Shown here: positions 23,560 through 35,760 of the stretch, one piece after another
Position numbering within the stretch: the first letter of the stretch is position 1
How the letters are laid out: every line of letters starts with the position of its first letter
Assembly: GCA_035236585.1 (NCBI GenBank)
Contig: CP141132.1
Coordinates: forward strand, 50,967,880-51,031,879
Source of the DNA: Warburgia ugandensis
Lineage: Eukaryota > Streptophyta > Magnoliopsida > Canellales > Canellaceae
DNA length: 64,000 nucleotides
Reading direction: 5' to 3'
Translations under genes and position numbers: made by a program
Notes under the pieces: model-generated
Databases searched by the model: none
Told to the model about the DNA's origin: nothing
The model's input: the letters and a program-made list of their open reading frames with translations, nothing else

Positions 23560-24545
23560 GGTCGATCCCACAAGGACTCTACTTAAAAAGTGGAAGTTTA
23601 AATAAAATTTAATTTCTAAAAATTAGAAAAAATAACAAAAAATTACTGAAAATGGAAAAAAGAATCTATTCAACTTCTAAAATTTACAGAATTTCTAGTT
23701 CAAAAAGAAAGAAAATAAACCAAATAACATGAAAAATCTACCTCCCTAGCTTTATCATTATCAATTTCTTCAAATTTAGTCTTCTTGGAGTTGATTAGCC
23801 TTCATAAACATCTTCAACATGTTTTTGATTAAAGATCTAATGGTTAGATTAGTTAGATTCCTCAAAATTGTAAAGATCTAGAGTAAATGATGATTTTGGG
23901 ATTTGGATAGTATAGATCACGTTATGGATTTTAGATTGAAGATCAGAGACATTAATTAAGTCCAGGGATGTCCTAAGAATGAAATATAAAAGTTAATTAA
24001 AAATTAGATAAGAAATAGAGGAGAAATTGAGAGTTCTTGGTTGTTAAGGCTAACCCATTAATTAGGTTAAGCCTTAATTGATCTAGTTTGGATTGGACAG
24101 CTCCTGGATAAGCAGAATGAAGATAAAATAAATTTGGAATAGAACAGGGACATAGAAGGAATTAAAAGAGGATAGAAATGAAATTGAAATAAAGGGAAAA
24201 GGGCAAAATTGAATTTAACACAAAATAAGATTTAAAATGAAAAAGGAAACAAGGAAGAAGGAAAACCCAATGGAGGAGGAGAACAAGGAGCCAAAGGAGA
24301 AGAGGGAAAAGTGGGTCAATAGATGGGGTGAAGGGAGAATGCCAATGATTGTCAAGCAACAGGATTCTGTCAATGGTGATTATTCGATGTGAAGAAGCAG
24401 ACGTCGATGCTACTGGTGTGAGTAGAAATCTGTAAACGGTGATGCTAGTTGGCTTGGGAAGATAGTTGGAGCCAAGAGAGAGAGCGGTGATGGTTTGATC
24501 AATGCAAAGAGAGGAATAGAGGAAAGAGCAAAGGGGGCGTAGTAG

Positions 24546-24609
<64 letters not shown>

Positions 24610-25264
24610 TGAGAAGTGGGGTTTGACGGTAAGAAGCAAATAAAAAAAATAGAGATCCGAGAGAGAAGAAGAGAGTGGGGGTGGTGTGTGAGAGAGAGAA
24701 AGAGTGAGGAGAGAAGTGGGAGAAGGGGTCTGCCTCTAATCCAATTAAGAGAGGGGTTTGAAGAGGAAAGAGAGGGTCCCTTAAAGAGATGGCAGCCTCT
24801 TTTCTCTTATAATTTTTTTTTCCTTCTAATTTGGTTGCCCCCTTTACTTTGGAAACTTCTCCACAAGTGCAACTTTCCTTCTCCTTTCTTTTGTTGTAGA
24901 TTTCCATTTTCCATCTTAGCATGCTTTCCTTTATGATTTAATTTCGAATTAGGAAACCATCTCAGCTTTCTTTATTGCCCTTTAAGATAATTTGCATCGT
25001 TAACTTTTGATCTTGAGCCATCCAAGCTTCTTCTGGTTAATCTACAAAATAAGAGACCAAATTAGAGTAATTTAAGCCTTCCATTAAGCATTTGATAAGC
25101 TCTGATGATCATATGCCCATTAATTTTGCCAAATTAATGATTAGATGGTCAATTGGAGCTAAGTTCAAAATCAAGCTAAATTTTGCAAATTTGAATAGTT
25201 AGATGATCTAATTTAATGCTAAATTAGGGGTATTTAGACTAACATATAATAGTTAATAGTTCCA
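23560..25264 (-). repeat. 5' LTR of element B (U5 end truncated)
   Basis: About 1.7 kb, collinear with the LTR at 13415-15564 but missing about the last 45-60 bp of U5 and one of the two GA tracts with its neighbourhood. It ends aatagttcca at 25264. The frame 24410-24922 is a by-product of LTR sequence and not a gene. Confidence 0.75.
24549..24606. repeat. (GA)29 microsatellite
   Basis: A 58-bp GA run in the 5' LTR of element B. It is the only long GA run in this copy, against two longer ones in the 3' LTR. Confidence 0.97.
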
Positions 25265-26673
25265 TTGGAAGTACGTCTTGACCTAAAATTCTCACAGGCA
25301 TACTCTTAGAAATGAAACTCTTAGATAAGGGTTTAAACATATTCCTCTCATTATGTGACCAAATCCATCAAGCTAATAGTTCACATAATTCTTTAAAAGC
25401 TAATGAGACAAAGGAAAGTGATCCCTAAGAGTGGATGTTATTACTAAGAATATTAGGGGTAGTTTACCTTAATTTCTTCTTTTATCTCCCCTTTAAGGCT
25501 ATGTTTCACCTAAGATCCATAGGTCTTTTGGATAGGACAAAATATAAGCTTAGAACAAGTTAAGAAGACAAGGGTATAAGGATTTTAAAGGTTCAAAATT
25601 GAGTAGAGGTCTTCAATGAATATTTATTATGACACTTTTTGGTTTGGTTGTAGTGAATAATTCTTTGTATTTCTATCTTTCTCTTTCACTTTTTCTCCTC
25701 TTTTTCTATTTCTGATACTTCTTTCTTTCCACTTTTATTTTTCTTTGGCTTCTTTCAAAGAAAGATGGCTAATTTTCTCACTTCTTTGACTCTTTGTCCT
25801 CTTCTGAACTTTTCTACTAACTCTACTCATTTTGAAAATGGGTAATGGTTGTTATATTTCTGGTTTATTTTGGGTTAAGGTGAGTGAGGTTAAGAAAGAA
25901 AGGCTTTAATAATAAGCTCAAAGGGCTAACTAGCAGTTTGCAATATACTAGGTAGACTTTATATCTCTAGGCTGAACAAGGATGGCCTATATCACTCCTT
26001 AGGTTTCCTAAAGCCAATCAGATTTAATATATTTTCTATAAATAAAGCTATTACTCCTATTTATTCTTCATAGTTAATCAAAACAAGGATAACATGATTA
26101 TATTAATTTATATACGCTGAAGAAATTATAGAATTACATGTCACTCTCTTGAAAGAAGATAGTCTCAAAATCTCCCTTGGTTATATGTCTCCATTGATTT
26201 TTCACAGAGTCTCTAAGTCATACCTCTCTATTAGTCTTGACAATGTGCTGTGTGTAAATAGTTCCTAAGAATTAACTTTCATAAAATGTTTCAATAGATG
26301 GATAATATGCAAAACTAATCATATACACTTCCATGAAGAGGTGAAAACAGTGGAATTACTAAATTCTAAACATCCTATTCTCATCACAGTAAGGGAAATC
26401 TTCCTTAAAAAAAAAATTCATTTTTTTGAGAAAAAAAACTCAAGAAAATTTAAAATCCCTATATGCATCTACTCCCCCCAACTAGAATGAAACATTGTCC
26501 CCCATTGTTGGAAAACATATGATCTAGATGATAATGGAAGGATGTAGCAGATGGAAATGTCAAGAAAAACATTTGGGTTGCCTCCCATGAAGCGCTAAGT
26601 TTTATGTCTTCAGCCAAACATGGCTTATAAGTAATCTAACCATCTAAACCTAGACCTAGTTAGTTAAACTAAT
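25265..26673 (-). other. 3' noncoding part of element C, right piece
   Basis: It continues the region 13082-13414 after the insertion of element B and aligns with 1400-2750 of element E. The landmark 'aaacattgtcccc' is at about 26488, followed by 'gggttgcctcccatgaagcg' at 26574. No gene is seen. Confidence 0.6.
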
Positions 26674-28256
26674 TTTTCCTAATCATAACCCTAAGAATGA
26701 AATGGCAAGGTTTTTCATGCCACTTCAGAACCTCGTGGTAGTCTATATATTTCCTCCACCTTAAAATATTAGGTGGTGGTAAAAATATGACACAGTAGAC
26801 CACAAGGATTTTGATTTTTGTGGGACTATATTGATGATCCCCCATTTTTAGTATTTCATGATAGTCAATATAATTCCTTCACCTAGAAAATTGAGGTGTT
26901 GGTAACATGATGGCTTCACGTACTATCATTCATTTCATTAGACCATATGGAGATGAATGGTCCTTGCCTTGACAAATTTGAGGGATAACATTCACCATTC
27001 TATTCAGTTTATCTTCTTCCTCTATTTTCCTTACATTGTCTTGAACTAGGGGTATTAGCTGACTCTCCCCTTCCCAAAAAGGTTGTTCTTATATTACTAG
27101 AGGTGGGGATATGATTTGGCTTAAACCCTTATTCTCTTCTAATGTGTACCCTAAAGTAGGTTGATGTACATCAATTGACTCTTTTTGTTCTTGTTTTATG
27201 GGCATAGATAAGGAGTAAAATGGACCTATACGACTATCTTGTGATTATTCAAATAAGGTCAGTAATTCCCAATCAGGTACATCTTCTACATTGTAAGGTT
27301 CAATATGAATTTCAGGCTCTATAGGGGGATCTACTCTAGCTTACCATTGAGAAGTGTACATTAAAGACACAATATCCAACAACTTGTTTACCTCAGTACA
27401 TGTGTCTTCATCAAATTCATAAAAATTAGTAGGACATGATTTAAGAGGATATGGATTGGATGTTTTTACGGCTTCATTTTCTTCATCAATGGAAGTCTCT
27501 TCATTATAATCGTAATAAGGCGTAGGACATAGCTCAAATAGATATGAGTTAGAGGTTTCTAAGGATGGTTGTGGACTTTGTGGTTCATAAGAAATTTTTA
27601 TCCTATTATCAATAACAAATGTCTCTTCATTATCCCTAATTTGTTTCATTTCCTTAGTCCTTTTTATAATTTCAACAATGTTTCTATTAGTATATTCTCT
27701 TATTGGTCTCATTTTCTCTTCCCATTCCTCCATTCTCGTCTCATTTCCTCATTCCCCTTTTTAAAGGAAGCCATGGTTTGTTCCACTTTCTCACAAAATT
27801 GTTGCATATTCTCTTCTAATAGTTGTTCTTCATTCTATAGAGGAAACAACTCGTAGGGTTGGAATTGCTGTGGCATTAGGGTCTTGAAAAAGGGTTGAGT
27901 AGGTTGAACCCATGATGATTGACCTTGATAATCATCATAGTGTTGATCAAAGCGGGACCATTGTGGTTCTTCTTGATATTGGAAATCCTAAACCAAGGTT
28001 GTTCATCATGCCTAGCCCATCCATTGTAGTCTTAATAATTTATCTCAGGATAATAATTGCTAGGGTGTGTGAATGCATTAGGTGTAACCACTAACTCCTA
28101 ATAATAACTGTAGTATGTGGAGCTTGTTGGCCATGAAGGAGTGGGATGGGGATGCTCAAAATAGGTATAATTATTTTGGTATTGAGGTTGTGGTATAGCT
28201 TGCCTAGAAGCTATTATCCTAAGCAATTTACTTTCCATAATATCTAGCTTATCCAT
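26674..28256 (-). pseudogene. Unknown repeated acidic frame of element C
   Basis: It occupies the place where gag and pol would lie, yet I find no gag domain, zinc knuckle, protease, RT or integrase. A possible start is ATG at 28254-28256 (MDKLDIMESKLLRIIAS), followed by a Tyr/His/Pro-rich part (QPQYQNNYTYFEHPHPTPSW), with frameshifts before 27733. From 27733 down to 26674 a single frame stays readable with five stops. It contains a lysine- and glutamate-rich helix (27630-27733), two copies of an acidic motif (NSYLFELCPTPYYDYNEET and NPYPLKSCPTNFYEFDEDT), and near the C-terminus two copies of a motif (NYIDYHEILKMG and KYIDYHEVLKWH, each after a Pro-rich start). Conservation of frame across roughly 350 codons suggests past coding. 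Function is unknown. Confidence 0.5.
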
Positions 28257-29514
28257 CGATGTACCTATGAAATATATCCCCTTCTTAATAGGACCATGTT
28301 CTCAAATTTGTATACAATGAAACAAATCATTTTATACAATGTTGAGTTTTCTTTTTTTTTTTACTAAGTATGAATAAGTTTTTTTTAACTATATGAAGCC
28401 TAAATGCTAATCCCATGCTACATGATGCACAATCAAACCCTAGTATACACTAATCAAGTAGAGTTTTGATTATCTTTGTTTAGTGCATGGGTGGTAGCTT
28501 CTTAGACCTAGATCTAAATGGCTCTTTCTATCCAGATATGACTACTGCTTACCAGTTAGGTGCTGCTTGAAAGTGGTTAATACAATCCTCGTGTTAGGAG
28601 GCATTTAAACTTCAACTAACATCAACAGAAGGTGTGGGAAAATCACTTGGATTTTAGAACACCCACTATAATCACATGCTCAGAAGCCACTAGAGTGGCA
28701 ATAGATCAAGTCCTTCTAAAAGGGTCCTATAAGCTTGATACCCTAAGCCTCTTTCTACTTGATTTTAAATTAATATTCAGGGGTTGGGATCATAGCATAT
28801 AAGGATGTTGATTGATTCCTAGGTGGGCTAAGGAATTGGTGATCAAATCTAGTCCTTATCTTATAAGGATTCTTGTGGGGCCCTTACTATCATTAATTCC
28901 ATTCCACCATAAGGAAAATAAATATGCAATGCAATACTAAAGCAAACTAATGCAACCTATATGCTATCCAACCAAGGTTAGATAGGTGCTCTAATGCAAT
29001 AATCTAAGTAAAGATTCAACAATTATCAATGAATGATCCTAATCTATATGATTTACTCTACCATCCAAAAGAAAATTTATATTAAATGCAACTAAACTTG
29101 AAAAATAAAATGAAGGCAAGGATACTTACAGTGGGGTTTTCGATGAAGGTCAAGGGTGGGCCACCATACTCTACCCTTGCCCTGTATTATTATAACCCAT
29201 TTAAATTGATTAATAAAGAAAATAAAAATTACAATGTGCCTTACTACAAGTTCCACTCAAAAATCCTAATCTAGGAAAGTAGTACAAACATAATCTAAGA
29301 TAATGAAGCAGTAGCCCATAGGATCATCGTCATTCCTTTGCCAATTTTCGTTGTGCAAAAATTAAAGAAATTTGGTCAATATGAGGAAAAGAGCAAATAA
29401 ATGCAAAAATATGCAACAAAAAAAAAAAGAAGCAAAAACCCTAAGCTAATGCTCCTTAAACCTAGACTAGAGGAAAATAATCTAAAGTGTGAAACACTAC
29501 ACAAATGTAACAAC
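28257..29514 (-). other. Leader of element C
   Basis: Noncoding, aligned with the leaders of B and D through the landmarks 'gactactgcttaccagtta' (about 28540) and 'cttgtggggccc' (about 28872). It ends directly at the primer binding site. No gene is recognised. Confidence 0.6.
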
Positions 29515-29532
29515 TCCCCGGCAACAGTGCCA
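29515..29532 (-). promoter_or_regulatory. Primer binding site of element C (tRNA-Asp type)
   Basis: The plus strand reads tccccggcaacagtgcca, which differs at two of 18 positions from the 3' end of plant tRNA-Asp as used by Athila/Tat gypsy elements. It lies 6 bp from the LTR edge on the correct side for a minus-strand element. Confidence 0.85.
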
Positions 29533-29538
29533 AAAACA

Positions 29539-32174
29539 TGTTATTGTTTTAAATAAACTTGGAAGTGCATGAATCATTTGCAATATAGCACACTTAGTGA
29601 GGTCGACCCTAAGAGGAGTTAGACTAATGTGATGCTAATAGTCCCTACTTTAAACTCTCTAACCTAGTCAAATGCAAGTTATTTTTAATCCAAACTAAGA
29701 ACTAAAAATTGAAAACTATGCGAAAATAAGAAACATGTTAAATTAAAAAAAATTCTAAAATATGCACTTTCTAAAATTAAAGAGTTTCTAATTTGATGAC
29801 TTTCCTAAAATAAAAACTATCCTAAAGTGAAGATTTAACAACTTTCTTGAATTAACTTTCCTGAGCATGAAATTAATCAACTCGTCTATGGAAAACATGC
29901 TTTAACATATATTTTCTTAACCATACAATTGTCTAAGGAATGCAATGGGAATCAAGAGAATGAACTTTAACAACTAACCACAAACTAAACAAGATCAACT
30001 TAATTACTTTTTCCTACTTGAATGAATGCCATAACTTGGAATTTATTCACTCACCAAATAAATCAATGCTATGTGTTCTAGCCATGGCTTACATGCATAG
30101 TTCCAACATGTTTTCATAAGTGCATTTCAAATCAGTAGACATGGAATATTAAACTATGGATCTACAAGTAAACAAGCAATTTAACAAGATTTTCCAACTT
30201 CAGTACTAAAGCCCCTCTTATTGGATGCATGGTTTTAGAGGTCGTTTAATTAGATTGCTTGAAAATTCAAAAGTAGACATTCACTTCCTTAATATCCCAT
30301 CAACATAAAGCAAACAATTAAGAAGAAGCATGGGCAATAATCAAATAAAAAGCATTCCATTAATCATTAAAAGTTTATGGCACACAATGGATTACATGGA
30401 AGATTGCTATCTACTTTCGAATGAAACACACCAATATTCCTTCTAGCTTGAATCCAAAAACAATTACTAATAAAGATTCCTCCTCCAACAAAGCTTGATA
30501 TTCAAAGGAAATCTTATGGCATATAAGCAAAAATCAATGGAGACTAATGAAAAATAATGCTAGAGGTTAAAGGAATATAGAAAAGAACACAAAAGCTATA
30601 AAAAGAAAAGGGAAAACTAGATTCAAGATGATTTCCCTTGGCTGTCACTCCAAAGAAAAACCAGCCTTGAATCTTATTTTTAAGGCAAGGCACAACAAAA
30701 GAGACAAGGCAGAACTAGGATGGAAAGAACCAAGGAAAACAAGAAAAGAAGAAACTAACCTTAAAAGTTGAAGCAAACACTCCCAGAACCAATTGTGGAA
30801 CACTTCTAGAGGATGTCACACACTTTCAAGAAGATAGCAGCACCCAAGGAGTCCACAAAACAAAGGCATAAGAGAGGAGAATGGGGAAGAAGGAAGAGGA
30901 CGTCTCCTTCTAAGGGAGGAGGCATCTTTTTCCTTTTGTGAAAGTTATTTCTCTCTTATGTTTTTTGTGGATTTTTATACCTTTTCTCATATTTTCTCTA
31001 GGCACCCTAATATTAAGGTATGGTGGAGATGAATCAAGACATTTTGGATTGTTAAGATGAGTAGGAGCTATGGTTTCAAAGGAGAAAATTGGGAAAAGGT
31101 GGCTTCCCTTTTTTGGAGTGGAGTAAGTGGGAGACATCTACTTTGTAGGAAAGGGATGTCTCCCCCTTCAAAAATCATTGAAGGGCTTAAAAGTTAGGAA
31201 AGTGGGGTGGAGTGATAAGGTGGAGAAGAGATGGGAAGAAGAAAGGAAAGAGGGGTGTAGGAAAACTTAGGAAAGTGAAGTGATTTGGAAATTTTTTACT
31301 AACTGAATGGTTTCATAAGGACTTGGGATTGGTTGAGTTGTTAGGATAGGAGTTTAGGAAGGTGAAAGAGTTATAGAATGGTGAGACTCATGGTGGTCTT
31401 TGGTGGTGAGGTGGAAATTGAAGAAAAAGTGAGAAAAACACTAAAAATGGGTTTCTCTTATCCCATTGGTCCACATGCCCTTTTATTTATAATATATTTC
31501 CCCTTAATTATCTCATGGATAACCCTCTTGAATCTCCTCGAATCCTAACCTTCCATTTAGCTTAGCTTCATAGCTTAGATGACTCACTTTGAAAGCTTCA
31601 TTGGTTAAGCTTTATGGCTAGCTTAGGAGGTTTCCTTGGCTTGTTTTCTTAGCTTCAACCCTTGGCTTGTATGGCTTTTATGTTTTAGCTTGAATTCCTT
31701 AGCTTGCCACCTTCTTTCATAGCTTATATGGCTAAGGTTGCTTAAGTGGCTTTCATGCAAAGGTGCTGGAAATACATGGCTTACTTAATAAGCCCACTTT
31801 AGCTACTTTAATCTCATCCCTTGCTGGTCCATAATATGATCTTGTCCTTTGGTTTACGTTGAAGTGATAAATTTGAGGCTTTGACTCGATCTTTTGATCT
31901 TGATCTTTAATTTTATCCAAATCGATCTTGGCTGTTGGATGAACATCTTACGTCTTACAAAAAGTGAAAAATCCGAATTAAATCCTAGAACAACTTGATT
32001 AATCGCATACTTGCCTTGGATTAGCTTCTAAACCTACAAAATAGCAAACTTTTGCTTCACTAAGTCAAAAATGCATGTGTTATGAATTTTGGTCTAAAAG
32101 TCCCAATTTAACACTATAAGTTGTAACGCATGGGTACTAATTGGGTGGCTTTTATGAAAAAATAAAAAATTATC
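29539..32174 (-). repeat. 5' LTR of element C
   Basis: The plus strand starts tgttattgtttt, next to the primer site, and ends aaaaattatca at 32174. The 2636-bp block contains the U5 type 'gaggtcgaccc' at about 29600 and a U3 tail shared with 1-1005, 9252-9500 and 12803-13081. A minus-strand TATAAATA lies near 31480-31490. The frame 30910-31137 has no recognisable product. Confidence 0.7.
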
Positions 32175-33090
32175 AATCCTAACCTAAGCAACAGCTTCTC
32201 CCCCCCTTGGTTAGCTACAAATAGTCTAAGTCATCAAGTGTGCTGGCAGAGCTAGTCATTGAAATACTTGCGCAGTCAGTTAGGCAGTCCCAATGGAGTG
32301 ATAATGGGTCGCCTCCTTCCAAGAAGGCTCTGCAAGCATGTGAGAGCCTCTATAGGTCTCTTATAATTAATTTTAAATTAATTTGAAAATCTTGGTTATG
32401 TGCTTATGGTGATTATTCCTAGGCATGCCAAGAGGTGGTAATGAAATTCACCCTTAATCTTGTGGGGTCGGCTGCCTTCACTCTTTAATTTCTACACCCC
32501 ATGGTAATTTGAACAACATATAAATCACATTAAAGTGATAATTGTGCCTTATAATACAATTAAAAAGCAATAAACTAATGCAAGTCCTAAAATACAACAA
32601 ATTTAATGTATGTTATCTATATGAAATTATACTACCAAACAATAATGCTAAATTATTCTCACTATGTAAACTCAAATCTAAGAATTGTAAGGAATTAGGA
32701 ATACTCATAGTGGGGTCCTAAATAAAGTCTTCTAGTACAAGGGTAGGGTCATTTACATTCCTCCTCCACTTCTAGGTTACCATGGTCCACACTTGACTTC
32801 TATTATTATAACATTTTTAAATGAATTGTGATAAAAAATACAATCCATCCTCACTACAATTCATTCAAAATAAAAATTAAACTACCCTAATTGAGATCTT
32901 CCTTTAATTCCTTCTCCAATTTCTTGCAAAATAAAAAAAACAATAAGTACCAAATTTCAAGAAATATAGTGATTATGCCATAAATAGATGAAAAAATGTA
33001 CTTAAAATGCCTAGAATGCTAAATTACTGCAATTTCTAAAAAAAATCTTTATTTATTATTCTTTAAATTTTATGAAAACTTCATTGTGGT
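32175..33090 (-). other. Distal leader of element D
   Basis: It aligns with 22700-23540 of element B (landmark 'cttgtggggtcgg' at 32460) and ends at a primer site. The continuation toward gag is at 12560-12802, so element C is inserted in this leader. Poly-C at 32202-32208 and several A runs are present. No gene. Confidence 0.55.
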
Positions 33091-33108
33091 TCCCCAACAA
33101 TGGTGGCA
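33091..33108 (-). promoter_or_regulatory. Decayed primer binding site of element D
   Basis: tccccaacaatggtggca matches the tRNA-Asp 3' end at 13 of 18 positions. It has the same position and spacing to the LTR as the site at 29515-29532. Most differences are transitions, as expected from age. Confidence 0.7.
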
Positions 33109-33114
33109 AAAACT

Positions 33115-35073
33115 TGTTATATTTTTCATAAGTGCATGAGCTATTATAGTGTAATGTGTGCATGTACGAGCTAGTCCTACAGGGATTCGACTTGGAAAGT
33201 GAGACTTTAAATAAAATTGAAACTACTAAAGTTAATAAAAATTAAAGCAAGTAAATAATGATGCACTAAAAAAACTCATATTTATTACTTAACTAAAAAT
33301 TACACAATTTTATATCTAAATGGCAATGAATTTAAACAAAATATAAATTGAATTTAACATCCCTAGCTTGGTTTCCATGTCATGCAACTAAATTTTCTAT
33401 GTTTGATCACAACCAAATAAAGCAGCCTAGTTGATCAATCATTGAGGTCCTTAATCATTAATTCAATGGTTAGATGATGCAAATTTTCCAAAAAAAAGTA
33501 ATGATCTAGATCGACTGGTGAAACTATGCATTGGATGGCTATGATAGACTATATGAATTTAAGACGCAAGATCAGAACTAATGGGTCAATCAAAATTTGG
33601 ATTTAAATGAAGATCTAACTGTTTCCATGAAATCAAGAAAGAGATGAAGATGTAATTAAGATGATCCTTAGGTTAAGGCTAAATTTTTTATTCAATTAGG
33701 CTACAACCCCAATGGATTAAAAATAAGGATTAGAAGTGTGAAGTTTAGGGACTTAATGAGAAAAGGGAAGGGCTGTGACATAGAAGGGATTTTGGTAGGA
33801 AGTTTATGGTTAAAATGGAACTTTTTTTTTTGTGTTTTTTGTTTTAACCAAAAGAAAGAAAATGTAGGGAGCTGTTCAAAGAAGACTGAAAATAAAGAGA
33901 AGAAGGGCTAGATGTCGTGAAACTGAAGTTCAGTTGGACTAAAACAAGGAAAGGTTGCAACATAAGGGAAAAGAGGAGAAAAATGGTGAAGGAAACAGGG
34001 GATCAAGGCCACTGGTAAAATAGGTGAGCAATCAGTACTAGTGACAGAGAATTAGATGGGCTTTTATTAAGGTAAAAAATTAGGGGCTGGAATGAATAAT
34101 GATGATGACTGAAACATGGACAAAAATCAGTGAAGAAATAAGGAGAAATAGGCAAGTGAAACAAAGAAAACATGGTTGAAAAAATAAAAGGCAAAAACAT
34201 GAAGCAACAAAGGCTAAAATGATGAGAAAATGGAGGGGAACACAATAGAAAACAAGGAGTAAAAAATGGTTGGTGATCGATAGAAGGAAAACAACAACTG
34301 GAGATGGAAGGTAAGAACAATGATGATAGAGAAATGTGGCTAGAAGGGAGATAACTGGGAGTGCGATGCTTGGGAATGGAGTGCTAGGGATTAGAAGGAT
34401 TTAGATCAGTCTTTCTCATTCTCTTCTCTCCTTCTTCAGTTCTTACTTCCCCAATTTGTTTCTATTTCCCTTCTTTACACTAAAAGCGAGAAGTTCCCTT
34501 TTTCATTGTGCCTTCCCTTCTTTAATGGATCATGTTAGACTTTTAGATGATGGAAGTTTTCTTCTTTTCACTTCTCTTTCTATGTTTTCATGTGGGGTAT
34601 CTTTTTCAAGCAGCTGCCAATGTGCCTCTTTCTATCAACTACCTTGTATATAATGTGACATCAAGTGAAGCTTTCTTTTTCTTCTTTCTCTTTCTACTTT
34701 AGTTTTTATCTTCTCTTGATTCTCCTTCCATCCAAATGCACTTTGTTCCTATTGGCCATATCTATCTTGCATTGTAGGACCAATGTAACTTTTTGATCCA
34801 TGAGGATGATCTGGTCCCAATTAAATCTATCTGAGTCATTCAAGCCCTCTTTGGTTGATCTATATCTCATAAAATCTAAATAGAGTCATCTTAACCATGG
34901 TTTATTCATCCAATTAGCTCCAATGATCATCGAGCAATCAAATTTTTTCAAACAAGGGTTAGATGATCAATTGGGGTTATAATACACATTTAATCTAATT
35001 ATGTAAAATTAATTGGTTAAATACTCTATCCTAATGCTAATTTAAGGGTTTTTTAGCTAAAATCGAACAATCA
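33115..35073 (-). repeat. 5' LTR of element D
   Basis: About 1.96 kb; the plus strand starts tgttatatttttcataagtg and ends near aacaatca at 35073. It belongs to the same LTR family as those of element B: the U5 sequence 'aagtgcatgagctatt' and the U3 end 'gatgatcaattggggtt' are shared. Its outer edge abuts copia RT sequence, so the element is inserted in the copia. The frames 34003-34320 and 34456-34653 show no recognisable product. Confidence 0.65.
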
Positions 35074-35492
35074 ACAATAGCATGTAGGTTTCACTCATCC
35101 TCAATTTGCTAACTACATGTGCAAGTTCAACAAGGCCATCTATGGTCTTCTATAGGCAACATGAGCATGGCATCATGAACTTTGGACATTTCTCCTAGCT
35201 AATAATTTTTGGTATCATCAAATTTTTCCAAACAATGGTTAGATGATCAATTCGGGCTATAATGCATATTTAATCAAATAATGCAAAATTAATTGGTTAA
35301 ATGCTCTATCCTAATGCTAAATTAAGGATTTTTTTAGTTAAAATTGAATACTCAACAACAACCTGTAGGTTTCCCTCATCCTCAATTTGCCAACTACATG
35401 TGCAAGTTGAACAAGGCCATCTATGGCCTTTGATAGGTAGCATGAGTATGGTATCATGAGCTTTGGACATTTCTCCTAGCTAAAAATTTTTG
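34939..35492. repeat. 281-bp tandem duplication over an LTR-copia junction
   Basis: Unit 1 is 34939-35219 and unit 2 is 35220-35492. Both contain the last about 130 bp of the element D LTR and about 150 bp of copia RT, with about 90% identity by eye. As the junction itself is duplicated, the duplication is younger than the insertion. Confidence 0.85.
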
Positions 35493-35760
35493 GAACTCAC
35501 AATTTGACAACTCTCTCTTCATAAAAATAGAAAATGGGCATATTACTTACCTTCTTGTCAACGTCGATGATATCATCGTCACTAGAAGCAACACATATGT
35601 CACACAAGCTTTCATAGATTAGCTTACCATTCTATTCTCCTTAAAAGATCTTAGCAACTTGCACTATTTCCAGTGTGTTGAAGCTAAACAAACTCTAACT
35701 AACCTCTTTCTTTCTTAAAGTAAATACATCACATATCTCATGCTCAAGATGAAAGGATGG
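35087..35760 (+). pseudogene. Ty1/copia reverse transcriptase remnant
   Basis: In unit 2 the frame reads QQPVGFPHPQFANYMCKLNK, then AIYGL, after which come LSTFLL-type residues and NSQFDNSLFIKIENGHITYL with the catalytic box VNVDDIIVT at about 35560-35580, then FSLKDLSNLHYF. These are the copia RT motifs on the plus strand. Unit 1 (35087-35219) repeats the first part with stops. The frame is broken at several points and is cut at 35760 by a solo LTR; it resumes at 38482. The 5' part of the copia (gag, integrase) must lie left of the window. Confidence 0.85.
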
